9,532 nucleotides of DNA, taken from contig VGQR01000055.1 in assembly GCA_016882345.1 (NCBI GenBank), forward strand, positions 1-9,532, given 5' to 3'. Every line of letters begins with the position of its first letter. Within the stretch, counting starts at the first letter, position 1. This stretch comes from Cyanobacteria bacterium K_DeepCast_35m_m2_023 (GTDB lineage Bacteria > Cyanobacteriota > Cyanobacteriia > PCC-6307 > Cyanobiaceae). The position numbers were made by a program, and so were the translations under genes. Below are positions 1-5,928 of the stretch, in pieces. The notes below the pieces were generated by a model. That model was given only the letters and a program-made list of their open reading frames with translations. It was not told the origin of the DNA and ran no database searches.

Positions 1-192
1 ACGCTGCTCCCATGTGTCGGCTTCAAGGGTGAGCGTGTGAACGGCAGTGCCAAGCCGCATGGCTGGCGTCGGCGCTGGCACCTCGCGCTTCGGGTCCAGG
101 TAGCGCGCCCAGTAATGCAGCGGGCTTCTGGCGATCTGGTCGAGGTGGCTCTTGCTGACTGCTGGGTGGGCGTGATAGGTGGCGTTGTCCAT
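1..192 (-). CDS. RecE-like exonuclease (exodeoxyribonuclease VIII, PDDEXK-like), N-terminal part, runs off the window
   Basis: An ATG on the reverse strand at 192-190 opens a frame with no stop down to base 1, giving 64 residues of a gene that continues beyond the left edge. The translation contains YHAHPAVSKSHLDQIARSP (residues 6-24), then HYWARYLDP (27-35) and PTPAMRLGTAVHTL (41-54). This pattern is typical of the N-terminus of phage RecE-like or 'putative exodeoxyribonuclease 8' proteins: an S-K-S/T-x-L start, a Y-W-A-R-Y-L-x-P segment, and a G-T/S-A-V-H helix. These enzymes chew one strand of linear DNA and feed single-strand-annealing recombination. The catalytic PD-(D/E)XK residues would lie further along, outside the window, so activity cannot be judged. 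The gene is divergent from the helicase gene, with 53 bp between the two start codons. The upstream AAAGA is only a weak ribosome-binding site. Confidence 0.8.
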   Translation of the reverse strand, partial: MDNATYHAHPAVSKSHLDQIARSPLHYWARYLDPKREVPAPTPAMRLGTAVHTLTLEADTWEQR

Positions 193-195
193 TCT

Positions 196-241
196 TTGAT
201 GCAACAGCCCTCACCGTATAGCATGAGCTGACAAGCGTCAA
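196..241. promoter_or_regulatory. Candidate symmetric divergent promoter shared by the exonuclease and helicase genes
   Basis: On the + strand, TTGATG (196-201) is followed after 15 bp by TATAGC (217-222), 23 bp before the helicase ATG. On the - strand, TTGACG (241-236) is followed after 15 bp by TATACG (220-215), 22 bp before the exonuclease ATG, and TGC just upstream makes it an extended -10. The two -10 boxes share the central TATA, and the arms TTGATGC and GCGTCAA are placed exactly symmetrically about position 218.5. A 15-bp spacer is shorter than the 17-bp optimum, so strength is uncertain. Leaders would be short, consistent with the lack of strong ribosome-binding sites on either side. 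Promoter activity is inferred from sequence only. Confidence 0.4.
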
Positions 242-245
242 CAAA

Positions 246-1673
246 ATGCAGCTGAGGCCATACCAGCACCAGGCCATCGACGATCTCCGCAACGCCTACC
301 GCTCAGGTGCACGCGCACCCCTGCTGGCGGCACCAACCGGCGCTGGCAAGACCGTGATCTTGGCCGCCATTGCCGCAGGTGCCGTCGCACGCGATCGGCA
401 GGTGCTCATCCTTGTGCATCGGCGCGAACTAATCCGTCAGGCCAGCGACAAGCTCACAGCAGCAGGCGTGCGCCATGGCGTCATCGCAGCCGGCTTCCCA
501 GCCACCACCGCTCAAGTGCAGCTCGCATCGGTGCAAACGCTCGCCAAGCGCCTTGAATGGTGCGATTGCAACCCATCGCTCATCATCATCGACGAAGCCC
601 ATCACGCCGTGTCGCGCACTTGGGCTCAACTCCTACGCAACTGGCCGAACGCCTACCGCCTAGGCGTCACCGCCACACCATGCCGCCTCGATGGCCGCGG
701 CCTGTCTGCAGAATTTGATGCACTGGTCGAAGGACCATCAGTGCAGATGCTCACATCAGCCGGCTACCTATCACCTGCGCGCATCTTTGCGCCGCCCATG
801 GTCGCAGACCTGAAAGGCATCAAACGCCGCGGTGGTGACTATGCCGTTGGTGAAGCAGCAACTGCCATGGATCGGCCAACAGTCACAGGCGACGCAATCA
901 GCCATTACCAACGCTTAGCAGGGGCACAGCAGGCGATCGCCTTCTGCTGCAGCATCGCCCATGCCGAATCGGTCGCAGCATCATTCAACGCAGCAGGCAT
1001 CAACGCATCGACCCTGCTCGGCACCATCCGCCCACAGCAGCGCGATGCAACCGTTGCAGCATTTGGCGCCGGCACGCTGCAGATTTTGGTGACCGTTGAT
1101 GTGGTCTCCGAAGGCTTCGACATCCCAGCCGCCAGTTGCGCCATCCTGCTCCGACCTACGCAGTCGCTCTCCTTATATATGCAGCAGGTTGGCCGGGTGC
1201 TGCGCCCTGCACCGGGCAAGGATGCAGCGATCATCCTTGACCACGTTGGCAACGTGAGTCGCCATGGCTTCCCCGACGATTACCGCCAGTGGTCGCTCGA
1301 AGAAGGCATCCGCCGCAGCAGCAACGGTCCAGCAGCGCCATCAGTGCGCACATGCCCGGCCTGCTTCGCCGCATTCAAGCCCGCGCCGATCTGCCCAGCC
1401 TGCGGCCATGAGCAGCCCATGCCCAAACAGCGCCTCATGCGGCAGGTGGATGGTGAGCTGAGAGAGCTGAAGCGCGATGAGGTACAGCTGCGCCGCAGCG
1501 AGCAAAGCAAAGCCCGCACCCTCCAACAGCTCATCGCAGTCGGCCATGCCCGCAACATGCGAAACCCGGTAGCGTGGGCGAAACATGTGCTGTATGCGCG
1601 GTCGCTAAAGGATGGCCAACGCCGAGACCGACCTGCAGCAACGGATCAGGCTGGCGCTTGGTACACGCTCTGA
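246..1673 (+). CDS. SF2 DEAH-box DNA helicase with C-terminal zinc finger
   Basis: ATP-dependent helicase or translocase of superfamily 2, 475 residues, probably acting on branched DNA during phage replication or recombination. The order of motifs is complete. LRPYQHQAID (3-12) is the Q-like start and APTGAGKT (29-36) the P-loop. VHRRELIRQ (57-65) is motif Ia, IIDEAHH (114-120) motif II and TATP (142-145) motif III. The second RecA lobe has IAFCCSIAHA (231-240), VTVDVVSEGFDIP (282-294) and QQVGRVLRP (313-321, motif VI). A four-cysteine zinc finger (C370, C373, C383, C386) follows, then a charged tail. The start ATG directly begins the family motif, and there is no clear Shine-Dalgarno sequence. 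Its 3' end overlaps the VRR-NUC gene by 62 bp, suggesting co-expression and a shared task. The RecG/RecQ-like or type I restriction helicase families are less likely because no extra domains are present. A perfect HIP1 octamer lies inside at 933-940. Confidence 0.9.
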   Translation: MQLRPYQHQAIDDLRNAYRSGARAPLLAAPTGAGKTVILAAIAAGAVARDRQVLILVHRRELIRQASDKLTAAGVRHGVIAAGFPATTAQVQLASVQTLAKRLEWCDCNPSLIIIDEAHHAVSRTWAQLLRNWPNAYRLGVTATPCRLDGRGLSAEFDALVEGPSVQMLTSAGYLSPARIFAPPMVADLKGIKRRGGDYAVGEAATAMDRPTVTGDAISHYQRLAGAQQAIAFCCSIAHAESVAASFNAAGINASTLLGTIRPQQRDATVAAFGAGTLQILVTVDVVSEGFDIPAASCAILLRPTQSLSLYMQQVGRVLRPAPGKDAAIILDHVGNVSRHGFPDDYRQWSLEEGIRRSSNGPAAPSVRTCPACFAAFKPAPICPACGHEQPMPKQRLMRQVDGELRELKRDEVQLRRSEQSKARTLQQLIAVGHARNMRNPVAWAKHVLYARSLKDGQRRDRPAATDQAGAWYTL

Positions 1674-1971
1674 TGCGCGCATCTTCCGCAACCAGGTCGG
1701 CTCTTTGCCCGATCCACGCACCGGCCGCCTAGTCACCTTCGGCCTCGCCCGTGGTTCAGCTGATCTCATCGGCTGGCGCACCATCACCATCACACCAGAC
1801 ATGATTGGCACCCAGCTGGCCGTCTTCACCAGCATCGAAGTTAAGACACCCACAGGGCGGCTCACGCCTGAGCAGCGCAACTGGTTGCACACCGTCGATC
1901 ACGCCGGTGGCATCGCTGGCGTGGCGCGATCTGTGACGGACGCTGTCAGTATCGTCACATCAGCTTGCTAA
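1612..1971 (+). CDS. VRR-NUC domain nuclease
   Basis: Small nuclease of the VRR-NUC branch of the PD-(D/E)XK superfamily, 119 residues, about the full length of a stand-alone phage VRR-NUC protein. Visible signature: E5 in the first helix (ETDLQQRIR), RNQVG (26-30), FGLARGSADLIG (43-54) with D51, then SIEVKTPTGRLTPEQ (74-88) with the E76-x-K78 catalytic pair and Q88, and a final GGIAGVARSVTDA (99-111). D51, E76 and K78 form the expected metal-binding site. Eukaryotic FAN1 and many phage proteins use this fold to cut branched or flapped DNA; the exact substrate here is not visible. The start lies inside the helicase gene, and the first helix would be lost with any later Met, so this ATG is preferred. 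Translational coupling to the helicase is likely. Its stop lies 44 bp before the primase ATG. Confidence 0.88.
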   Translation: MANAETDLQQRIRLALGTRSDARIFRNQVGSLPDPRTGRLVTFGLARGSADLIGWRTITITPDMIGTQLAVFTSIEVKTPTGRLTPEQRNWLHTVDHAGGIAGVARSVTDAVSIVTSAC

Positions 1972-1991
1972 CCTTGCCAACCTTGCGCCAT
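1965..1991 (+). repeat. Tandem 9-bp units at the start of the primase gene
   Basis: Three consecutive 9-bp units read TTGCTAACC (1965-1973), TTGCCAACC (1974-1982) and the weaker TTGCGCCAT (1983-1991). The first two contain the same TTGCYAAC core found in the candidate origin after the primase gene (4174-4181, 4253-4276) and at 4091-4098. The array ends 25 bp before the preferred primase ATG. It could be a binding site through which an origin-binding protein regulates its own gene, which is inference. Confidence 0.5.
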
Positions 1992-2015
1992 CATTCGCGG
2001 GCTTTGGTCCCGTTT

Positions 2016-4109
2016 ATGCCGTCACTGATCCAGCAACTCATCGCCCTCCCAGACACCTGGGGCTTCGTCGCCGTAGGGCAAGGCAAGCGCCCATACCAAC
2101 CAGAATGGCAGAAGAAACCGCTCACACGTCGTGAGCTATCAGCAGAAATCAAAGCCGGCCGCGCCGTAGCAATCGGCGTCCTAGCAGGTCCACAATCCGG
2201 CGGCATCCTCTTTGTTGATCACGATGGCATCTCAGCCGGTGAAGTCCTTGAAAAGCTCGGCATCCCACTGCGCGACCTTCCAAAATCCTGGGCAGTCACC
2301 TCGGGCCGAATCGGTCGCCTGCAAATTATCTACAGCGTGCCCGAGCAATACTGGGACGCCATCAAGACACGCAAGTTCAAGACCGGCAAACACGATGAAG
2401 AAGGCAAGCAAGAGCAGCTCGAACTGCGCTGGACCGGGTGCCAATCTGTTGTCGCAGGCGCTCATCCCACCACTGAGGGCTACCGCTGGCTCAATAGCCG
2501 CAGCCCAGCAGACCTACCTTTAGCAGAAGCACCGCTCGCGCTCATCGAGCAGATGCTTCCTCAACAACCGTCTCAACCTGCGCCGCTCCTGCCGCCACCA
2601 GCGCCACGCTCCGACGATCGCACCGATGAAGACTGGGCGCGAATCTGGCTCGACGCCCTCCGCACCTCACGCGCTGACGACTACGACGAGTGGATCGAAA
2701 TCGGCCAGTGCCTGCACAGCATTGGCGATCACATGCTCGCAGATTGGGATGCCTGGTCCCGATCTTCTAGCAAGTACGAGCCTGATGGCTGCGAGCGTCA
2801 CTGGCGCAGCTTCAAAGCAGATGGGAAGCGCGACGTGCGTCACCTCTGCAATCTCGCAAAAGAAGACGGCTGGCAGCCAAAGCAGCGCCAACTGCCACCT
2901 GCCGCGCCATCAAAACCCACGCAAACAGACACACCCGAAGCAGCACCGATCTCCGGCAAACCACAAAAACTTGAAGCGAAAGACCTGCTCGACATGCTCC
3001 GAGCACCTGACTCCGATGGCTCACCACGCTTTCGCTACAACGTCTTCACCCAACAGATAGAAATCCGTGGTGAGGTAGCAGAAGGCATCGAACGCTTCTA
3101 CCTTCATCTCGCAGAAATGGGCTACAAAGCGCCCAAAGAAATGGCGCTTGATTGCGTCGTTGAAGTCGCACACGAAAACCCATACGACCCCGTTCAGCTA
3201 TACCTTGACCATGTATCTGCTGAAGTAGCGCCCACCTACATTGACCGCCTCGCATCCACTTATCTGCGCCCATGTGATGCTGACCTAAAAGAGCCGACGC
3301 TCTACGATCACATGCTAAAAAAGACGCTCATCGGCGCCGTTCGTCGCATTTACGAACCCGGCTGCAAACATGATTACGCCTGCGTCTTAATGGGCGATCA
3401 AGGCGCCCGCAAGTCATCATTCTGGGCAGCGATCAGTGGTCCATTCTTCTCCGATGCCCTGCGCGACATCAGCTCTAAGGATGACCTCATGGTCCTGCAT
3501 CGCAGCTGGGTCATGGAGTGGGCAGAGCTGGATCACATCACCAGCAAGAAGCACGCCGGCCAGGTCAAGGCGTTCCTCTCCCAATGCACCGACATGTTCC
3601 GGGTGCCCTATGGCAAGGCTACAGAAGCCTTCCCGCGTCGCTGCATCATCGTCGGCTCAACCAACCGCGACAGTGGCTTCCTGGTTGATGAGACAGGCAA
3701 CAGGCGGTTCTGGGTCATCCCGGTCACCTGCACCCTGGCTAAGCCCATCGACGTGCCCAACCTGCTGCTTGAGCGCGACGCCATTTGGAGCGCCGCTGTG
3801 GCCGCCTACAAGGCCGGTGAAAGCAATGAGCTGGCCATCGAGCATCAGACCGCCGTTGAGGCTGAAAACGCCACCTACTTGGTCGAGTCGCCATGGGTGG
3901 CGCCCATCCAGAGATGGCTGGCCGTAAACCTTGGCAGAACCATCACCAGCGAGCTGCTGCTCAGCGAAGCAATTACCAAACCCATCGAGCGCCAGACTCG
4001 TGGCGACCAGATGCAGATTGCGTCCATCATGAGAGAGCTGGGATACCGCAAAAAACGGCAAATGCTCGAGGGTTCTCAGAAATGGGTCTTTTGCCAACCT
4101 AGGCAATAA
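2016..4109 (+). CDS. Primase-polymerase / VapE-type helicase fusion (phage replication protein)
   Basis: Large replication protein, 697 residues from this ATG, that likely primes and unwinds phage DNA. N-terminal primase-polymerase (AEP) domain: WGFVAVGQGKRPYQPEW (15-31), the acidic metal motif FVDHDG with D68 and D70, TSGRIGRLQIIY (95-106), then LRWTGCQSVVAGAHPTT (137-153). A proline-rich linker (about 183-200) leads to a PriCT_2-like helical domain (about 205-286). The C-terminal half is a VapE/SF3-type ATPase: MGDQGARKSS (459-468), MEWAELD (500-506, Walker B), GSTNRDSGF (547-555) and DETGNRRFWVIP (558-569). The P-loop has Arg465 where Gly normally precedes Lys. A TTG at 1965 would add 17 residues and overlap the VRR-NUC stop. 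ATG is preferred because the domain begins right after it, and neither has a Shine-Dalgarno sequence. The gene-free, repeat-bearing interval directly downstream is a plausible target for it. Confidence 0.9.
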   Translation: MPSLIQQLIALPDTWGFVAVGQGKRPYQPEWQKKPLTRRELSAEIKAGRAVAIGVLAGPQSGGILFVDHDGISAGEVLEKLGIPLRDLPKSWAVTSGRIGRLQIIYSVPEQYWDAIKTRKFKTGKHDEEGKQEQLELRWTGCQSVVAGAHPTTEGYRWLNSRSPADLPLAEAPLALIEQMLPQQPSQPAPLLPPPAPRSDDRTDEDWARIWLDALRTSRADDYDEWIEIGQCLHSIGDHMLADWDAWSRSSSKYEPDGCERHWRSFKADGKRDVRHLCNLAKEDGWQPKQRQLPPAAPSKPTQTDTPEAAPISGKPQKLEAKDLLDMLRAPDSDGSPRFRYNVFTQQIEIRGEVAEGIERFYLHLAEMGYKAPKEMALDCVVEVAHENPYDPVQLYLDHVSAEVAPTYIDRLASTYLRPCDADLKEPTLYDHMLKKTLIGAVRRIYEPGCKHDYACVLMGDQGARKSSFWAAISGPFFSDALRDISSKDDLMVLHRSWVMEWAELDHITSKKHAGQVKAFLSQCTDMFRVPYGKATEAFPRRCIIVGSTNRDSGFLVDETGNRRFWVIPVTCTLAKPIDVPNLLLERDAIWSAAVAAYKAGESNELAIEHQTAVEAENATYLVESPWVAPIQRWLAVNLGRTITSELLLSEAITKPIERQTRGDQMQIASIMRELGYRKKRQMLEGSQKWVFCQPRQ

Positions 4110-4165
4110 GGCGGCTTGGAGGTTGGACAGCTGAAACCCACTGCGCTGCAGGGCGTCTTCCTACC

Positions 4166-4181
4166 TTTCTAACTTGCTAAC
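4166..4181 (+). repeat. Origin-type iterons, left pair
   Basis: Two adjacent 8-bp units, TTTCTAAC (4166-4173) and TTGCTAAC (4174-4181), sit immediately before the A+T-rich stretch. The second differs at one position from TTGCCAAC. They match, in inverted orientation, the array at 4253-4276. Confidence 0.5.
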
Positions 4182-4252
4182 CTATATAATTAAATGTATA
4201 GATAATAGAAGAGGTAGGGGGGGGAGGGGTACAGGTAACTCCTATAGGGAAA

Positions 4253-4276
4253 GTTGGCAAGTCAGCAAGTTGGCAA
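4253..4276 (-). repeat. Origin-type iterons, right array of three
   Basis: Three head-to-tail 8-bp units read GTTGGCAA (4253-4260), GTCAGCAA (4261-4268) and GTTGGCAA (4269-4276) on the + strand. On the - strand these are TTGCCAAC, TTGCTGAC and TTGCCAAC. The outer two are identical. The period is exactly 8 bp, and the orientation is opposite to the pair at 4166-4181. Confidence 0.6.
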
Positions 4277-4350
4277 CTCCTGTGGAGGGCTCCCGCTGGC
4301 ACCCCGCGGCGCCCGTCTGCTACCGTTGAAACCGAGTCCGCCAACTCCAG

Positions 4351-4380
4351 AGAGCCCTTACCCCACGGTTGGGGCTTTCT
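4351..4380 (+). terminator. Factor-independent terminator after the replication operon
   Basis: AGCCCTTACC (4353-4362) pairs with GGTTGGGGCT (4367-4376) over ten positions, with one G-U wobble and one mismatch, closing a CCAC loop. The next bases are TTCT, and two flanking pairs extend the stem with the A-rich side. The 3' U-run is short (TTTCT), so termination may be partial. On the opposite strand the U-tract is missing. It would end transcripts of the primase operon 35 bp before the next gene. Confidence 0.6.
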
Positions 4381-4414
4381 GCCCTACAATCCCGAGCGGC
4401 GGATTTCAAACCAC

Positions 4415-5014
4415 ATGACCCAGGCCACCATTGGCCGTGAAGCCCTGTTTGAACAGCAGGTGCTGGCTCAACTCGAAGACCACTTCGAGATTTACGTTCA
4501 GCAGCCCGGCGTTCATCCCACAGGCAAACGCTTTCGCATCGATGCCATTGCCGTGCCCCGTGACGCTGAACGCTGGTCACGATCTGACATTGCTTTAGGC
4601 ATTGAGTTCAAAGCACCAACCGATCGGCCTGGTTGTTTACGCGATCGCAAGGACAACGCAAAGATTATCAGCCAGTGCATTGATTACTCATTAACAACAT
4701 GGAATGACTTCGGCCAAATCCCAATTTTCTTTTGCCCTGGCTTTCAAGAAACAAACAGCCTGCGGCGTTCCAAAGATTTGCTCGACCTGTCCGCCAAGAA
4801 TTACAACACTGGCTATCGCGACGGCTTCGGCGCATTGATGGCCGCGATCATGGGACAGAACAACGTGGGTGAGCTGGTTCATTCAGATCACCTCGGCTGG
4901 GCGTTCGTCATCAACGGCCATCACCGCATCTGGTCACAACGCCTAGGTGCACATGCAGCAGGCGTGGGCGAGGGCAAGCACAACAAACTGATCAGGTGCG
5001 TTGGCTCTCGGTAG
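4415..5014 (+). CDS. PD-(D/E)XK nuclease-like protein of unknown role
   Basis: A 199-residue protein that I cannot assign to a named family. The fold signature of a PD-(D/E)XK nuclease is visible. A helix with E9/E13 is followed by FRIDAIAVP (40-48) with D43, and then LGIEFKAP (61-68) with E64-x-K66. QCIDY (87-91) then matches the Q-x3-Y motif seen in RecB-type nucleases. A hydrophobic strand IPIFFCPGF (102-110) follows. The C-terminal third (about 135-199), with FGALMAAIMG and GWAFVINGHHRIW, has no catalytic motif I recognise. It lies between the replication genes and a virion gene, behind a terminator, so it probably has its own promoter or depends on read-through. A DNA-processing or resolvase-like role is possible but is inference. 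No Shine-Dalgarno sequence precedes the ATG. A perfect HIP1 octamer occurs at 4641-4648. Confidence 0.7.
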   Translation: MTQATIGREALFEQQVLAQLEDHFEIYVQQPGVHPTGKRFRIDAIAVPRDAERWSRSDIALGIEFKAPTDRPGCLRDRKDNAKIISQCIDYSLTTWNDFGQIPIFFCPGFQETNSLRRSKDLLDLSAKNYNTGYRDGFGALMAAIMGQNNVGELVHSDHLGWAFVINGHHRIWSQRLGAHAAGVGEGKHNKLIRCVGSR

Positions 5015-5023
5015 TCTGAACTC

Positions 5024-5701
5024 ATGCCTACCATCAACGTCAGGATCAATTCAGATCTGAGCATCCTGCAGATGTTCAGCGAAAAGATGCGCAAGCAGTC
5101 GGCCTTTGCCATGAGCCGTGCGCTTAATCGTGTGGCGCCTGAAGCGAAAGCATCGATCTCTGGAGCATCGAATAAGCACTTCGACAGCCCGACGCCTTTC
5201 ATTGTCAATGCATGGCGCTATACGCGCAGCAGCAAGACCAACCTTGAAGTGGTCATTTATCCAGAGGCCAGGCGCGAGCCATATCTGCGCGCCAACATCG
5301 CCAGTGGCAGGCGCGGCATTAAACCCTTTGAAGCCAAGTTCGCAGGGCTGCCCGCCCAGCGTCCTCCTGTACCTTTGTTTGTGCCTACTGGCAAGGTGCG
5401 CAAGGATTCGCGAGGCAACGTGAGCAAGGGGACCATCAACACGATCATCAAGGACATTGCACCTTCAGGACGTGGATCGGTATTTGTGGGCAAGCCTCGC
5501 AATAACGTGCTGCCCTATGGCATCTACAGGCGCATGGGCAGCGCTCGGCGGCCATACATCAGGCCACTGTTCGTCGCGGTCAAGGCTGCAAGCTATGAGC
5601 GGATCTTTCCCATCCAAGACATTGGGCACAAGGTCGTGGAGCGAAGGCTGCGTTCTTACTACGCAGAGTTTCTGCAGCAGGCACTAGCAACAGCGCGTTG
5701 A
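5024..5701 (+). CDS. Virion assembly protein, minor tail protein Z-like
   Basis: A basic 225-residue protein. Its layout resembles phage minor tail protein Z and related head-tail proteins. SAFAMSRALNRVA (26-38) matches the A-R-A-L-N-R-x-A helix of that group. FDSPTPFIVNAW (53-64) and YLRANIASGRRGIKPFE (87-103) match the F-D-x-PTPF and YL-x3-I-x2-G-x-R-x2-K-x-FE elements seen in similar phage proteins. A conserved-looking RPYIRPLFVAVKAA (176-189) is followed by a C-terminal helix. In lambda, gpZ acts at the neck/tail tube joining step. Here it starts 9 bp after the nuclease-like gene with no clear Shine-Dalgarno sequence. It stands before the terminase genes rather than after the capsid genes, which is unusual. 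The family match is from memory of motifs, so the exact role is uncertain. Its stop codon begins a 10-bp tandem repeat. Confidence 0.65.
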   Translation: MPTINVRINSDLSILQMFSEKMRKQSAFAMSRALNRVAPEAKASISGASNKHFDSPTPFIVNAWRYTRSSKTNLEVVIYPEARREPYLRANIASGRRGIKPFEAKFAGLPAQRPPVPLFVPTGKVRKDSRGNVSKGTINTIIKDIAPSGRGSVFVGKPRNNVLPYGIYRRMGSARRPYIRPLFVAVKAASYERIFPIQDIGHKVVERRLRSYYAEFLQQALATAR

Positions 5702-5728
5702 GACACGCTGAGACACGCTGAGACACGC
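5699..5728 (+). repeat. Three perfect tandem copies of a 10-bp unit
   Basis: TGAGACACGC occurs three times head to tail (5699-5708, 5709-5718, 5719-5728). The first TGA is the stop codon of the tail-like gene. The last copy runs into TTGCGTGAG, so ACGC and GCGT can form a small hairpin. A 10-bp period puts identical bases on the same helix face, which suits cooperative protein binding, but slippage duplication is an equally good explanation. Confidence 0.8.
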
Positions 5729-5741
5729 TTGCGTGAGAATC

Positions 5742-5798
5742 CTTGCGCTGCAATGGTTTTGAGCAATTGCTGAAAAGTCTTGCGCTGCAACGCTTTTG
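5742..5798 (+). repeat. Imperfect direct repeat with internal TTGC/GCAA dyad
   Basis: CTTGCGCTGCAATGGTTTTG (5742-5761) and CTTGCGCTGCAACGCTTTTG (5779-5798) agree at 18 of 20 positions and are 37 bp apart. Each holds TTGCGCTGCAA, whose ends are inverted copies (TTGC and GCAA). Between them lies the palindrome GCAATTGC (5763-5770). A partial third copy, TGCAAT plus GTTTTGAGC (5889-5907), lies just before the methyltransferase gene. They look like operator sites, but no protein partner can be named. Confidence 0.6.
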
Positions 5799-5928
5799 GG
5801 TCCTTCTCGGCGCCGCAGCCGTGGGTTGTCGCAGGCCGCTCGCTTTCGCTAGCGTCAGGAATCCAGAACTGCTTTAATGAGACGCATTTGCAATAAGCGT
5901 TTTGAGCGACCCAAAGCTGACCATCCAG

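Larger units (their letters stand above)
4110..4414. other. 305-bp gene-free interval with candidate replication origin and terminator
   Basis: No convincing gene lies here. From left to right it holds: a plus-oriented repeat pair TTTCTAAC and TTGCTAAC (4166-4181); an A+T-rich stretch (about 4183-4213) that includes a perfect TATAAT at 4185-4190; a G-tract (eight G at 4217-4224, A, four G at 4226-4229); a reverse-oriented array of three 8-bp units (4253-4276); a very GC-rich segment around 4284-4316; and a terminator hairpin (4351-4380). Short iterons in opposite orientation flanking an A+T-rich element, next to a primase-helicase gene, is the layout of many phage and plasmid origins. A just-so arrangement of promoter and operators is the alternative. 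Confidence 0.5.

Noticed and set aside
37..231. Rightward 64-codon open frame at the left edge
   Set aside because: It is the antisense shadow of the RecE-like gene, has no recognisable protein pattern, and covers the divergent promoter.
23..292. Leftward 89-codon open frame overlapping the helicase start
   Set aside because: It is out of frame with the clearly recognisable RecE-like N-terminus (192 down to 1) and crosses the helicase start.
1965..2015. TTG at 1965 as the primase start
   Set aside because: It adds 17 residues lacking domain character, encoded partly by the tandem repeats. ATG at 2016 sits right before the domain. It cannot be fully excluded.
3436..3927. 163-codon rightward frame inside the primase gene, and other long frames within real genes
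   Set aside because: They lie wholly within genes having clear domain motifs, and their translations are Ser/Pro/Arg-rich without pattern, as expected of GC-rich shadow frames.
4284..4350. Possible tRNA or structured RNA in the GC-rich part of the gene-free interval
   Set aside because: No cloverleaf, T-loop or anticodon arm could be formed on either strand. Only imperfect GC-rich inverted pieces are present.
5699..5798. CRISPR array suggested by the tandem and direct repeats
   Set aside because: The units are too short (10 bp) or too few (two of 20 bp), there are no regular unique spacers, and no cas gene is nearby.
5902..5928. TTG at 5902 as the methyltransferase start
   Set aside because: The ParB-like domain begins after the ATG at 5929, and neither site has a Shine-Dalgarno sequence, so the commoner codon is preferred.
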